This document shows, in pieces, positions 40,501 to 51,200 of a stretch of 64,000 nucleotides of DNA. The notes beneath the pieces are model-generated. The model saw only the letters and a list, made by a program, of their open reading frames with translations. It ran no database searches and had not been told where the DNA came from. The stretch covers positions 992,001 to 1,056,000 of the forward strand of contig JADLSH010000199.1 in assembly GCA_016169945.1 (NCBI GenBank). The letters run 5' to 3'. A program made the position numbers and the translations under genes. Origin of the DNA: Trachythela sp. YZ-2020 (lineage: Eukaryota; Cnidaria; Anthozoa; Malacalcyonacea; Clavulariidae). Numbering within the stretch: the stretch's first letter is position 1; each line of letters starts with the position of its first letter.

Positions 40501-43500
40501 TAAATACGACAGTATCCGAACTATCAGGAAAATAACAGACATGATTTGTTCCCAGAACCATTGCCAGCCTAGAGCACGCCATTCTAGCTAGTTCGTCTGG
40601 GTAGCTCGTCTCGTGTTTACTATCTCACGGATGACCATGTCTGATCACGGAGCACAGCTAAGGTAGCCTGAATTTCAGACGGCCACTGTTGGACATCAAG
40701 CCACTGTTGGACAAGGGTTAGTTTTTGATGAGGGAAAAAAACCAGAGTACAAGCACAGGAAACCAACCACAACTCCACTTCAATGAGTTTTCAAGCACAT
40801 CAAGTCAGAGCAGGGTATAGTCACCCAGGCTTAAGCGCTGAACTATAGGCTTGAATATTTCATTTTAGAGCCAGCTAATAAAATCCAAAGGATATCCTTG
40901 CGAAGAGCATTTCGTCCAAACCCAAGACTACTTTATACTAAACATACAACGCATCCCACATGGGCGAAATAAGAACAGCACAAGAACAAAGACAAAACCG
41001 GTCGTCTTCTTACAACATGGTTTACTGGCCGACAGTGCTTGTTGGGTTTTCAACTTTCCTAAAACTAGTCTTGCATATATCTTGGCGGATAACGGATTTG
41101 ATGTTTGGCTTGGGAATTCGCGAGGAAATAGATACGCAAGGCGAAATAAACACTTGTCTCCGGATTGCTTTAAGTTTTGGAAATGGTCGTAAGTATTGGA
41201 CGTTTTTGTGGGTCAGCTGGCTGGTTTCAGAAAAGCCCCGGTTAAGCAAGCATGACTGCATGAGAGTTGATGAGAGTCAATGAGAGTTGCAACTCTCGCT
41301 CGCATTTTACCACCAACTCTCATCGACTCTCATCAGCTTTCAACTGGTTCAAATTTTGATGAGATCGAATTGATGAGAGTGTTCCCTCAGAAATTACATA
41401 AACTAAGTGTACTTTCACGTCGGTTTTCTCGCAAAATACACGTTCGTTTGAGATCGGCGATTCAACTCTTCTCGGTGTTTAGAAATCGGAGGAAGTCCTC
41501 CTACTCGTGTTTGAACTGTTACTTCACGTACTAAGCACTATCGTGCAGCAGATGGTGGTCAACCTGCAGTTATCAGAGTGAGAAAATGACGTTAATTTTT
41601 TTCATTATATGTAGTAGTCTTGTATTTGGAGGCAAATAAATAGAATTGAGAGATGTATTTCAATTTTCTTGCTCCTATAAGTGTCAACGGTTCTGAAGTT
41701 GCCACCATCTGCTGCCATATAACGCTTACTGAAACCTATACCAATAAGTATTCTTATTTTGAACTAGTTTTGACGATTTTGCAAAATACGACTTACCAGC
41801 GACAGTGGATTACATTCGCAGCACCACAGGGCAAGACAATCTCGTCTACATTGGTCATTCTCAAGGAACATTGATAGCATTCGCTGCACTGTCCACTAAC
41901 CCTGAATTTGCAAAGAAAATAAAGCTGTTTATTGCTTTAGCACCTATTGCGAGTATTGGTAATATTATGGTGCCTTATCTCAGAATACTGGCTGAAGTCA
42001 CTACGGCTATTGATGTACGTATTTTAATGGTGATAACGGTGGTGGTAATATGGTGGTGATGATGATTGTAACGATGGTAATGATGATGGTTGTGATGATG
42101 ATTATGGTGATGGTGACGATGATGGTAATAATGGTATGGTGACGATGATGATGATGGTGACGATGATAGTAGTGATGGTGCAATCTATTTTTACATTCTT
42201 CATTTCTAAACTTTACATTTCTAGGCTGTAGCACCAGTGATTGATGCGCCATTTCTCCCTGGCGATATATGGCGAACACAGTTTATCGACAAAGGATTTT
42301 GTAACGGACTCACAGAGGAAAAATTATGTTACCAAGTCGCAAAATTTGTCGTTGGGGATGACCCGACAAATGTGAATTATGTAAGTAAATCAATTTCCAT
42401 ATAGTTTTGATATATACTGCAAATAGTTTGAGAATAGCCGCGAATAGATTGCTGATAGCCGCGTATAGCCAGGGAATAGCCGCGAATAGCCAGAGAATAG
42501 CCAGAAAATAGGCGCCAATAGCCATAGAATAGGCGCCAATAGCCAAAGAATATCCGTGAATAACCAGAGAATAGCCGCGAATAGCCAAAGAATATCCGCG
42601 AATAGCCAGAGAATAGCGGCAAGGACAGTTTAGAACTGATGGAGCTATCCAGTACAATTATAGAGATGTAATATTAAAGTCAATCTTTCTATTAATTTCA
42701 GAGTCGTATTCCAGTATTTCTTAACAGTTTCCCATCAGGAACTTCGCTAAGAAATATGGTCCATTTTGCTCAGGTATGTATTTTTACTAGATCATTACGA
42801 GAGGCGAGTGAAGAAAGAACTTATTTTTTCTATGTTAACAGTTGGTTGTGTCAGGAAAATGTCAGATGTTTGACTATGGTATCATTGAAAACTATTTTCA
42901 CTACGGTCAGGTTAGTTCATGCGGTTTGCTCTATTCTAACAGACAAATTTGAAGAACGCTTTTTCATACCCATGCAATTCACAACATTTACATTGGATAA
43001 CTCACATGCCTAGTTAGTAGTAGTTACTCATTGTTCTAGTTTGCGAATAGAACAAAGGTAACTATGCTATGTATTAGAACGATCTACATGAGTGAATAGC
43101 TCTTATACAGCGTGTCTAAAAAAACCCTGAACCCTTTCAAATTCAACTGATTAGCCATAACCTATTGTAGTAATTTGACAGCTCTAATTGCTTTGAATTA
43201 ATGGTGCGCAAAAACACAAGGTCTTATACACATGGGAAATTAATTACGCACCATTAATTCGAAGCAATTAGAGCTGTCAAATTACTGCAATAGGTTTATA
43301 TGGCTAATTTGAATTTGAAAGGGTTCATTCTAATGCTTAGTTAGAACAACAGTAACTAGGCATGCGAGTTATGTAATGCTTAGTTACCTTTTTCTATTCT
43401 ATGTTTTCACAAATTAGAAAAATAGTAACTAGGCGTGTGAGTTATCTAATGCTTAGTTACCTTTGTTCTACTCTATGTTTTCGTAAACTAGAACAATAGT

Positions 43501-46500
43501 AACTAGGCATGTAAGTTATCTAGTGCTTAGTTACCTTTGTTCTATTCTATGTTTTCGTAACTAGAACAATAGTAACTAGGCATGTAAGTTATCTAGTGCT
43601 TAGTTACCTTTGTGCTATTCTATGTTTTCGTAAACTAGAACAATATTAACTAGGCATGTAAGTTATCTAGTGCTTAGTTACCTTTGTTCTATTCTATGTT
43701 TTCGTAACTAGAACAATAGTAACTAGGCATGTAAGTTATCTAGTGCTTAGTTACCTTTGTTCTATTCTATGTTTTCGTAAACTAGAACAATAGTAACTAG
43801 GCATGTAAGTTATCTAGTGCTTAGTTACCTTTGTGCTATTCTATGTTTTCATAAACTAGTTTACTAGAACAACAGTAACTAGGCACGTGAGTTATCCAAT
43901 ACTTAGTTACCTTTGTTCTATTCTATGTTTTCATAAACTAGAACAACAGTAACTAGGCATGTGAGTTATCTAAAGGACGGGCTCCACTTGCACGTACGCA
44001 CGCACAATTGCACGCACGTATGTGTTTATACTTTCGTGAAATTTGATTGGTTAAAAACTTGACGGCCGCACAGAAAGTAGAATACAGTTCTACTGTCATA
44101 CGTACAAAAAGTTAGCCGCGACGGTCAAGATTAGCGATCATTTTCGAGTCACAGAGCACTTGCACGTACGGCCAGCGCGGCCGATTTTGCGCATGCTCTG
44201 TGACTCGAAAATGATCGCTAATCTTGACCGTCGCGGCTAACTTTTTGTACGTATGACAGTAGAACTGTATTCTACTTTCTGTGCGGCCGTCAAGTTTTTA
44301 ACCAATCAAATTTCACGAAAGTATAAACACATACGTGCGTGAAATTGTGCGTGCGTACGTGCAAGTGGAGGCCGGCCTTAATGCTTAGTTACCTTTCTTC
44401 TATTTTTATTTCAGACCAGCTTCAATTATCCCTCACTATCCACTGTTACTCCCTCATGCCTATGACATTATTGTGTAATTCTGCCGTTTTCCACCAAGTT
44501 GCCTGCGGAGGAGGCTACTTCTATTCTATCCTTTCATAAACTAGAACAACAGTAACTAAGCATGTAAGGTATCTAATACTTAGTTACCTTTGTTCTATTC
44601 TATGTTTTCATAAACTAGAACAGTAGTAACTAGGCACGTGAGTTATCTAATGCTTAGTTACCTTTGTTCTACTCTATGCTTTCGTAAACTAGAACAGTAG
44701 TAACTAGGCACGTGAGTTATCTAATGCTTAGTTACCTTTGTTCTATTCTATGTTTTCGCAAACTAGAATAGTAACTAGGCATGTGAATTATCCAAAGTTG
44801 TGTATTGGGTATTAACGAGCGTTAGCCATGCAAACTTGTCTATTGTATTCTGAAGAAGCTATTCAGTTCGTACTGCGCAACCAAATGACGCGTTCTGCGT
44901 CGGGATAAAATTGCAGTTGAATCATAACATGTAGCTGAGACTGGACGATTTAAGATATGCATATCAAAGTATTCAACTGTTCAATCATTATTTGTGTGTT
45001 ACATATATAACCACAATAGAATATAGTTCAATCATTTTTTCCCAGCATATCTTGTCCTCTGCGTGAAGCAAAATAAAGAAAGGCGCACTTAATGGAATAT
45101 TTTTTGCAATTTAAAGTAAGTCAACCGCGCGAAAACTAATTGTTCTTTGAAAAACTTCTTGCAAATCACATTGCGGTTCTATTGTGACTATACAGCTATT
45201 TCAATTAAGGTTGTCCCCGAGCAAAGCGGAAAAGTCGAATACGAGCGCGAAAGGCTTGCTGGGAATCGCCAAAAAATTAATGGACCAAGAATTTGACAAA
45301 CCTCAGTGGATTCCTAAGAAATTAACATATTGTTCTTAAGTACAAGACTTTATGCTACTCATACGATTAGAAGGCATTCTAAATTCCCAAGGGTATAAAA
45401 TGTTATGGTTAAGAAGAATATGTTAATTTCGAAAGGTTTGTTTTTTATACACCCTGTATACCAATTTGCAATTAAACGTGCTGCAAAACTTATGATTATT
45501 CGTGACTCCTGTCGTTATAACGTAGTGGAAAATGCCTCGAACTTGTTCCATCACAAAATTGTATGTCAGCCATAAATGCCACCTTGATTCATTCACAGCT
45601 CTGAGTCACTGATGCATAAAAACGTCTCAAAGGAATTACCCACAAAGAACAGCCCACAAAACATTTAATAAGTTTCTACAGGGTGTATCATAAAAAAGTG
45701 AACCCTTTGAAATTAAATACAATAGGGTACAATAGATTCTTTGAAAGAAAATGCAAATATAAGTTCAATTTCAATAGGTTCACTATTGTATTAAATTTCA
45801 AAGAGTTCACTTTTTTATGATACACCCTGTACTTTGAAATTATTATTGCTAATTTCTTAGGAATCCACTGAGGTTTGTCAAATTCTTGGTCCATTAATAT
45901 TTTAGCGATTCCCAGCAAGCCTTTCGCCCTCGTATTCGACTTTTCCGCTTTGCTCGGGGACAACCTTAATTGAAATAGCTGTATGTAAAACACAAGTGAT
46001 GATTGAACAGTTGAATACTTTGCTATGTACATTTTAAATCTTCCAGTCTCAGCTACATGTTATGACTCAACTGCAATTTTATCCCGACGTAGAACGCGAC
46101 ACTATACAAACTGCCTTACTACCGTAATCTCTCTAATAAGCCCCCCGGGGGGAGCTTATTTTTTCAGGCATCTTTGGAGGGGGGGGGGCTTATTGGAGAG
46201 GGGCCGGGGCTTATTTATTTTTCCGTAAAATGATAATTTTGTTCAAGCACAGTACAATGTGTAAAGAAAACCAAAAGATCTTATCAAAACACTTGTGTTT
46301 TTGTGTGAATGGGGAGGGGCTTATTACAGGGAGGGCCTTATTAGAGGGAGGGCTTATTAGAGAGAAGGGATTAATATATTTCTTCATCTAAAAAAGGGGG
46401 ATTATTAGAGGGAGGGGGGAGCTTATTTGAGAGAGGGAGCTTTATTACGATATATATATATATATATACATTTTCTAATTCATTCTAAATTTTTTAGGCC

Positions 46501-46749
46501 AAACCGCCCCAATATAATGTAAGCAAAATCACCGTGCCTATCGCTATATTCTCGGGAAGTCACGACACGCTCTCGGATCCGGCCGACGTCGAACTGCTGA
46601 TACCGAAACTTAAAACTCTGATCTATAATAAGAAACTGGAGGAATTTAACCACGTCGATTTTGTCATGGGTTTGAATGCTAATGTTGTATTATACCCGGA
46701 CGTTGTAAAACTTGCAAAGAAGTATTCAAACTTGGACAATGAACTGTGA
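37555..46749 (+). CDS. Acid lipase (gastric/lysosomal acid lipase family), 7 exons, complete
   Basis: Exons: 37555-37692, 40869-41188, 41768-42014, 42225-42380, 42702-42773, 42842-42910, 46498-46749. All junction phases agree; the total is 1,254 nt (417 aa plus TGA). The family is usually near 400 aa. The first 19-20 residues ([18 protein letters not shown]) form a signal peptide. The N-terminal lipase domain includes [23 protein letters not shown] and [18 protein letters not shown]. The nucleophile elbow is GHSQGT with Ser184. The cap region lies around residues 215-310, with [17 protein letters not shown] near its end. Asp357 ([13 protein letters not shown]) and His386 (FNHVDFVMG) complete the triad. 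The family hydrolyses triglycerides or cholesteryl esters. Secreted digestive and lysosomal roles cannot be told apart here, so no symbol is given. It is divergent from COPA; intron 6 (3.6 kb) is full of repeats. Confidence 0.95.
37788..38005. mobile_element. MITE of the ~215-bp GTGTTTCACTAAGCAC family
   Basis: Begins GTGTTTCACTAAGCACTATC and ends ACACTTACTGAAATACACC. The halves hold AGATGGTGGTCAACCTGCAG and AAGTTGACCACTATTTG, which are mutually inverted. It lies in lipase intron 1. Other full copies are at 41529-41738 and 46888-47100. Confidence 0.8.
38173..38555. mobile_element. hAT-like MITE, 383 bp, exact 8-bp target duplication
   Basis: Inverted ends CAGGGCCTTTTTTAA and TTAAAAAAGGCCCTG are perfect. 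ACATGACC is duplicated at 38165-38172 and 38556-38563. The interior has C- and G-runs and a phrase TTTCCTGCATTTTCAAGG that also appears inverted near 16115-16135 in COPA. It lies in lipase intron 1. Confidence 0.92.
38810..39538. mobile_element. 729-bp near-perfect palindrome (foldback MITE), 7-bp target duplication
   Basis: The left arm starts CACAGGAGGCCCAGGCTC and the right arm ends GAGCCTGGGCCTCCTGTG. The arms pair over about 350 bp each with few mismatches around a short loop near 39165-39195. ATTAGTG flanks both sides (38803-38809, 39539-39545). No protein is encoded; the small ORFs at 39162-39568 lie within the palindrome. It lies in lipase intron 1. Confidence 0.9.
39885..40180. mobile_element. 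GAGAGTT foldback element copy
   Basis: TCCAGTCAACTCTCATGC, CATGAGATTGAGAGTTGATG, CTCTCATCAACTCTCATTCT and GAGAGTTGATATGAAAACGC with TTGACTCTCATCCTGATTTG. It is the same family as 7660-8065 and 25490-25995. It lies in lipase intron 1; a partial copy is at 41255-41385 in intron 2. Confidence 0.6.
41529..41738. mobile_element. MITE of the ~215-bp GTGTTTCACTAAGCAC family
   Basis: ACTAAGCACTATCGTGCAGC, AGATGGTGGTCAACCTGCAG, AGTCTTGTATTTGGAGGCAA, GTTGCCACCATCTGCTGCC and AACGCTTACTGAAACC. The right end lies about 30 bp before lipase exon 3. Confidence 0.8.
42024..42182 (+). repeat. GAT/GGT trinucleotide microsatellite
   Basis: Imperfect (GATGGT)n-like tract with ATGATGATGG and GGTGACGATGATGG runs, beginning right after the splice donor of lipase exon 3. 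The histidine-rich minus-strand ORF over it (42007-42279) is a low-complexity artefact. Confidence 0.9.
42417..42622 (+). repeat. GAATAGCC minisatellite
   Basis: About 14 degenerate units of 13-15 bp (GAATAGCCGC, GAATAGCCAGA, AATAGGCGCC) in lipase intron 4. They are followed by a 109-bp-family scrap (AGTTTAGAACTGATGGAGC) at 42628-42655. Confidence 0.85.
43130..43327. mobile_element. 198-bp hairpin element nested in the 74-bp array
   Basis: GAACCCTTTCAAATTCAACT, TAATTTGACAGCTCTAATTG and ATTAATGGTGCG pair with CGCACCATTAATTCGAAGC, GAGCTGTCAAATTACTGC and TTGAATTTGAAAGGGTTC. The loop holds about 35 bp. No clean target duplication was assigned. Confidence 0.75.
43974..44378. mobile_element. 405-bp foldback MITE, PIF/Harbinger-like 3-bp TAA duplication
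   Basis: The ends AGGACGGGCTCC and GGAGGCCGGCCT are inverted with two mismatches. The arms (CACTTGCACGTACGCACG, GTATAAACACATACGTGCGT and so on) pair almost perfectly over about 180 bp. The array unit GTTATCTAATGCTTAG is split so that TAA lies on both sides (43971-43973, 44379-44381). A TWA-type 3-bp duplication suggests PIF/Harbinger. Confidence 0.8.
44868..46112. mobile_element. Large inverted duplication flanking a nested hairpin (lipase intron 6)
   Basis: The left arm (44868-45330) and right arm (45838-46112) are inverted copies: GGGATAAAATTGCAGTTGA, ACATGTAGCTGAGACTGG, AAGTATTCAACTGTTCAATC, TTAAGGTTGTCCCCGAGCAA and ACCTCAGTGGATTCCTAAG all recur inverted. The left arm has about 170 extra bp (roughly 45000-45190). 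A short stretch stays open in both arms and encodes nearly the same peptide ([33 protein letters not shown]). Confidence 0.75.
45677..45831. mobile_element. 155-bp hairpin MITE with TACAGGGTGTATCAT ends
   Basis: TACAGGGTGTATCATAAAAA and GTGAACCCTTTGAAATT form one arm. The other arm, ending TTTTTTATGATACACCCTGTA, pairs over about 50 bp around a short loop. TA at both ends may be the target duplication. A degraded end (TATACACCCTGTATA) lies near 45457-45471. Confidence 0.8.
46118..46455. mobile_element. AATAAGCCCCCC-type dispersed element
   Basis: ACCGTAATCTCTCTAATAAG then GCCCCCCGGGGGGAGCTTAT at the left. GGGCTTATTAGAGAGAAGGG and similar GGGCTTATTAGAG repeats lie at the right. The ends are inverted in type, suggesting a DNA-transposon derivative. 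It lies directly before the last lipase exon with a TA tract at 46451-46470. Confidence 0.5.
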
Positions 46750-46887
46750 TAACTGATTTCTAAATACGCTGGACTGATATTTCTACTAATTACGACTGAT
46801 CTTTATATATCACTAGATTGCTCATTCTTTACAGCATAGTAAATCGCGATATTGGCTGGAAACACGACAAACGTCAAAGCGTCTATA

Positions 46888-47100
46888 GATGTGTTTCACT
46901 AAGCACTATCGCGCAGCAGATGCGGTCAACCTGCAATTATCAGAGTGAGAAAATAATGTCAATTGTTTTTCATTATATGTCGTAGTCTTGTATTTGAAGG
47001 CAATTGAGAGATGTAGTCTAATTTTCTTGCTCCTACAAATGTGAACATTTCTGAAGTTGACCATCATCTGCTGCCCCGTGACGATTACTGAAACCCATCA
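46888..47100. mobile_element. MITE of the ~215-bp GTGTTTCACTAAGCAC family
   Basis: GTGTTTCACTAAGCACTATC, AATTATCAGAGTGAGAAAAT, AGTCTTGTATTTGAAGGCAA, GTTGACCATCATCTGCTGCC and GATTACTGAAACCCATC. It lies 140 bp after the lipase stop. Confidence 0.78.
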
Positions 47101-48092
47101 ATAATGAGCTCTGATTTTATGTCGAGACGACGTCACAGACTCACAGTGCACAAATCTTTTGAAATTTTGTTCCAAAGTACAGTTGAAGGATTTGACGAGA
47201 CAATGGCATTGGATGAACGAAAAGATAGGACAAAGATGCTGAGTTTTCAGACAATATCTTCATTGCCTATATTCAACTGAATTTGAAGAACTGTTTTCAG
47301 TCTGGCCGATTTTTTGGTCATGTAATCAAAACAAAATTTCATAATTGTAGGGTCATACAGGTATATAATTTATCATTTGGTGCGAATTATATAAACAGGG
47401 GACAATTTGGGGCAACAATAATAACTGCCGAAGATTGTCGCTTGCATTCAGGGACGCCGGAGTGAGGGGGGGGGGGGACGGGTCAAGCGCCCTTCCTGTC
47501 ATTTCGGAGCAAAAGTGCCCTTTCAATATAAATGAAACATGAATAAAATTATCAGTATAGAAATAACAATTAAATTAATTGAAATTTGAAAATCATCCAA
47601 ACCCATTGAAAGGGCGTGGCAGTGAAATATTTTCTCGACTGCCCTTGCGCTCGCTTTCCCCCCCTGCCCTACCATCGCTCCGGCGCCCTGTCTGCATTTG
47701 ACATAATATTTGTAAATTATCCGTTTCAATTATTATTAAACTATTTTACTACTTATACCACTCTAATGTCTTTAATTATCTCCGCCAGGAGGTTATACGT
47801 TTTCACCTGGGTACAGGGATTATTTTAAGGTGCAGTGATAGCCAATTTGTGCAGTGATAAATGAGATTTGTGCAGTAATACATTTTTCTTTAATATATAA
47901 AAATAGGTGTTATATTATAAGCAAAGAAGAGTACAGATTCTCTATAACGGCTCAAAAATACGAAAAATTTTTGAGGGAAGACCCCCAGACGCCCCATTAT
48001 AAGTTCGTAGACTTTAATTCAGCGTCGGCCACGAACATATAGAGACAAATTAGGGTTGATTCGCGTGTGCCTAAAAGATATAAACAAAATCT
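47101..48092. other. Spacer between lipase and satellite; no gene seen
   Basis: Only short open frames (up to 70 codons) without recognisable domains. 47465-47700 has a G-run (47466-47478) and inverted phrases AAGTGCCCTTTC and GGGCGTGGCAGTG around AT-rich sequence, suggesting another degraded element. A frame at 47854-48042 is unsupported. Confidence 0.5.
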
Positions 48093-48288
48093 CGACGTTT
48101 TGAGCTAAAGCCCTTCGTTAGGAGAAATTAGTAGACAGATAAACACATTACATCAGCTTTTATAGCAACGCTATAAAAGCTGTCACGTGAACAAAATATT
48201 AACCAATGAAATTGCTATAAAAGCTGATGTAATGTGTTTATCTGTCTACTAATTTCTCCTGACGAAGGGCTTTAGCTCGAAACGTCAA
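48093..48288. mobile_element. Hairpin element at the left border of the satellite
   Basis: The left arm CGACGTTTTGAGCTAAAGCC, CTTCGTTAGGAGAAATTAG and TAGACAGATAAACACATTAC pairs with GTAATGTGTTTATCTGTCTA, CTAATTTCTCCTGACGAAGG and GCTTTAGCTCGAAACGTC. The loop region (48165-48215) is itself a GCTTTTATAGC hairpin. The satellite begins within about 6 bp of its right end. Confidence 0.85.
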
Positions 48289-51200
48289 TGGGGGTCAATC
48301 TCAAAATTGGAGGGAGTCAATCTCAAAATTGGAGGTCAATCTCAAAATTGGAGGTCAATCTCAAAATTGGAGGGTCCATTTCAAAATTGGAGGAGGGGTC
48401 CATTTCAAAATTAGAGAGTCCATTTCAAAATTGGAGGGGTCCATTTCAAAATTGGAGGTCCATTTCAAAATTGGAGGGTCCATTTCAAAATTGGAGGGGG
48501 TCAATCTCAAAATTGGAGGGGTCCATTTCAAAATTGGAGGGTCCATTTCAAAAGTGGAGGGGGGGTCCATTTCAAAATTGGAGGTCCATTTCAAAATTGG
48601 AGGGGTCCATTTCAAAATTGGAGGTCCATTTCAAAATTGGAGAGGTCCATTTCAAAATTGGAGGGGTCCATTTCAAAATTGGAGGTCCATTTCAAAATTG
48701 GAGGGTCCATTTCAAAATTGGAGGGTCCATTTCAAAATTGGAGGGTCAATTTCAAAATTGGAGAGGTCAATTTCAAAATTGGAGGGTCCATTTCAAAATT
48801 GGAGAGGTCAATCTCAAAATTGGAGGTCCATTTCAAAATTGGAGGGTCCATTTCAAAATTGGAGAGGTCCATTTCAAAATTGGAGGTCCATTTCAAAATT
48901 GGAGAGGTCCATTTCAAAATTGGAGGGTCCATTTCAAAATTGGAGGGTCCATTTCAAAATTGGAGGGGTCAATCTCAAAATTGGAGGTCAATCTCAAAAT
49001 TGGAGGGTCAATCTCAAAATTGGAGAGGTCAATCTCAAAATTGGAGGGTCCATTTCAAAATTGGAGGGGGGGTCCATTTCAAAATTGGAGGTCCATTTCA
49101 AAATTGGAGGGGTCCATTTCAAAATTGGAGGGGGTCCATTTCAAAATTGGAGGGGTCCATTTCAAAATTGGAGAGGTCAATCTCAAAATTGGAGGGTCCA
49201 TTTCAAAATTGGAGGTCCATTTCAAAATTGGAGGCGGTCCATTTCAAAATTGGAGAGGTCCATTTCAAAATTGGAGGTCCATTTCAAAATTGGAGGGGTC
49301 CATTTCAAAATTGGAGGGTCCATTTCAAAATTGGAGGTCCATTTCAAAATTGGAGGGTCCATTTCAAAATTGGAGGGGGTCCATTTCAAATTGGAGGGTC
49401 CATTTCAAAATTGGAGGGTTCATTTCAAAATTGGAGGGTCCATTTCAAAATTGGAGGGTCCATTTCAAAATTGGAGAGGTCCATTTCAAAATTGGAGGGT
49501 CCATTTCAAAATTGGAGGGGGTTCATTTCAAAATTGGAGGTCCATTTCAAAATTGGAGAGGTCCATTTCAAATTGGAGGGGTCCATTTCAAAATTGGAGG
49601 TCCATTTCAAAATTGGAGGGTCCATTTCAAAATTGGAGAGGTCCATTTCAAAATTGGAGGAGGGGTCCATTTCAAAATTGGAGGGTCCATTTCAAAATTG
49701 GAGAGGTCAATCTCAAAATTGGAGAGGTCCATTTCAAAATTGGAGGAGGGGTCCATTTCAAAATTGGAGGTCCATTTCAAAATTGGAGGTCAATCTCAAA
49801 ATTGGAGGGTCAATCTCAAAATTGGAGGGGTCCATTTCAAATTGGAGGGTCCATTTCAAAATTGGAGGGGGGGTCAATCTCAAAATTGGAGGGGGGGGCA
49901 ATTTCAAAATTGGAGGGTCCATTTCAAAATTGGAGGGTCCATTTCAAAATTGGAGGTCAATCTCAAAATTGGAGGTCCATTTCAAAATTGGAGGGTCCAT
50001 TTCAAAATTGGAGGGGGTCAATCTCAAAATTGGAGAGTCAATCTCAAAATTGGAGAGGTTCATTTCAAAATTGGAGGGTCCATTTCAAAATTGGAGGTCC
50101 ATTTCAAAATTGGAGGCCACTTCAAAATTGGAGGGTCCATTTCAAAATTGGAGGGTCCATTTCAAAATTGGAGGGTCCATTTCAAAATTGGAGGGTCCAT
50201 TTCAAAATTGGAGGGGGTGCATTTCAAAATTGGAGGGTCAATCTCAAAATTGGAGGTCAATCTCAAAATTGGAGGGGGGGGTCCAGTTCAAAATTGGAGG
50301 TGGGGTCCATTTCAAAATTGGAGGGGGGGTCCATATCAAAATTGGAGGGGGGGGTCCATTTCAAAATTGGAGGGGGGTACCTTTAAAAATTGGAGGGGGG
50401 GGGTCCATTTCAAAATTGGAGGGTCCATTTCAAAATTGGAGGGTCCATTTCAAAATTGGAGGTCCATTTCAAAATTGGAGAGGTCCATTTCAAAATTGGA
50501 GGGGGGGTCAATCTCAAAATTGGAGGGGGGGGTCAATCTCAAAATTGGAGGGGGGGGTCAATCTCAAAATTGGAGGGGGGTCAATCTCAAAATTGGAGGG
50601 GGGTCCATTTCAAAATTGGAGGTGGGGTCCATTTCAAAATTGGAGGGGGGGACCATTTCAAAATTGGAGGGTCCATTTCAAAATTGGAGGTCCATTTCAA
50701 AATTGGAGAGGGTCAATCTCAAAATTGGAGGTCCATTTCAAAATTGGAGGGGTCCATTTCAAAATTGGAGAGGTCAATCTCAAAATTGGAGGGGTCCATT
50801 TCAAAATTGAGGAGGTCCATTTCAAAATTGGAGGGGGTCCATTTCAAAATTGGAGGGGTCCATTTCAAAATTGGAGGTCCATTTCAAAATTGGAGGGTCC
50901 ATTTCAAAATTGGAGGTCAATCTCAAAATTGGAGGTCAATCTCAAAATTGGAGGGGTCAATCTCAAAATTGGAGGGGGGGTCCATTTCAAAATTGGAGGG
51001 TCCATTTCAAAATTGGAGAGGTCAATCTCAAAATTGGAGGAGGTCAATCTCAAAATTGGAGGTCAATCTCAAAATTGGAGAGGTCAATCTCAAAATTGGA
51101 GGGTCCATTTCAAAATTGGAGGTGGGTCCATTTCAAAATTGGAGGGGTCCATTTCAAAATTGGAGGGTCCATTTCAAAATTGGAGGGTCCATTTCAAAAT

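Larger units (their letters stand above)
42985..44792 (-). repeat. ~74-bp minisatellite array, reverse orientation (lipase intron 6), with two nested insertions
   Basis: Units TGCTTAGTTACCTTTGTTCT, ATTCTATGTTTTCGTAAAC and TAGAACAATAGTAACTAGGC are the reverse complement of the array at 19080-20185. The outer end (43005-43100) is in the opposite sense and includes GATCTACATGAGTGAATAGC, matching the end of the COPA array. Two unrelated foldback elements interrupt it (43130-43327 and 43974-44378). Confidence 0.88.

Noticed and set aside
40960..41283. 107-codon + ORF beginning [13 protein letters not shown] as a membrane protein
   Set aside because: Out-of-frame reading of lipase exon 2; the +1 frame gives the conserved lipase motifs HGLLAD and WLGNSRGN.
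42007..42279. Histidine/isoleucine-rich minus-strand ORF
   Set aside because: Antisense translation of a GAT/GGT microsatellite next to lipase exon 4.
44868..46112. An eighth lipase exon within intron 6
   Set aside because: The conserved peptide in the inverted arms has no counterpart in acid lipases, and exons 6 and 7 already join in phase to give a full-length protein.
46534..46749. Separate 71-codon gene
   Set aside because: It is the last exon of the acid lipase, carrying the catalytic Asp and His; the frame joins exon 6 in phase.
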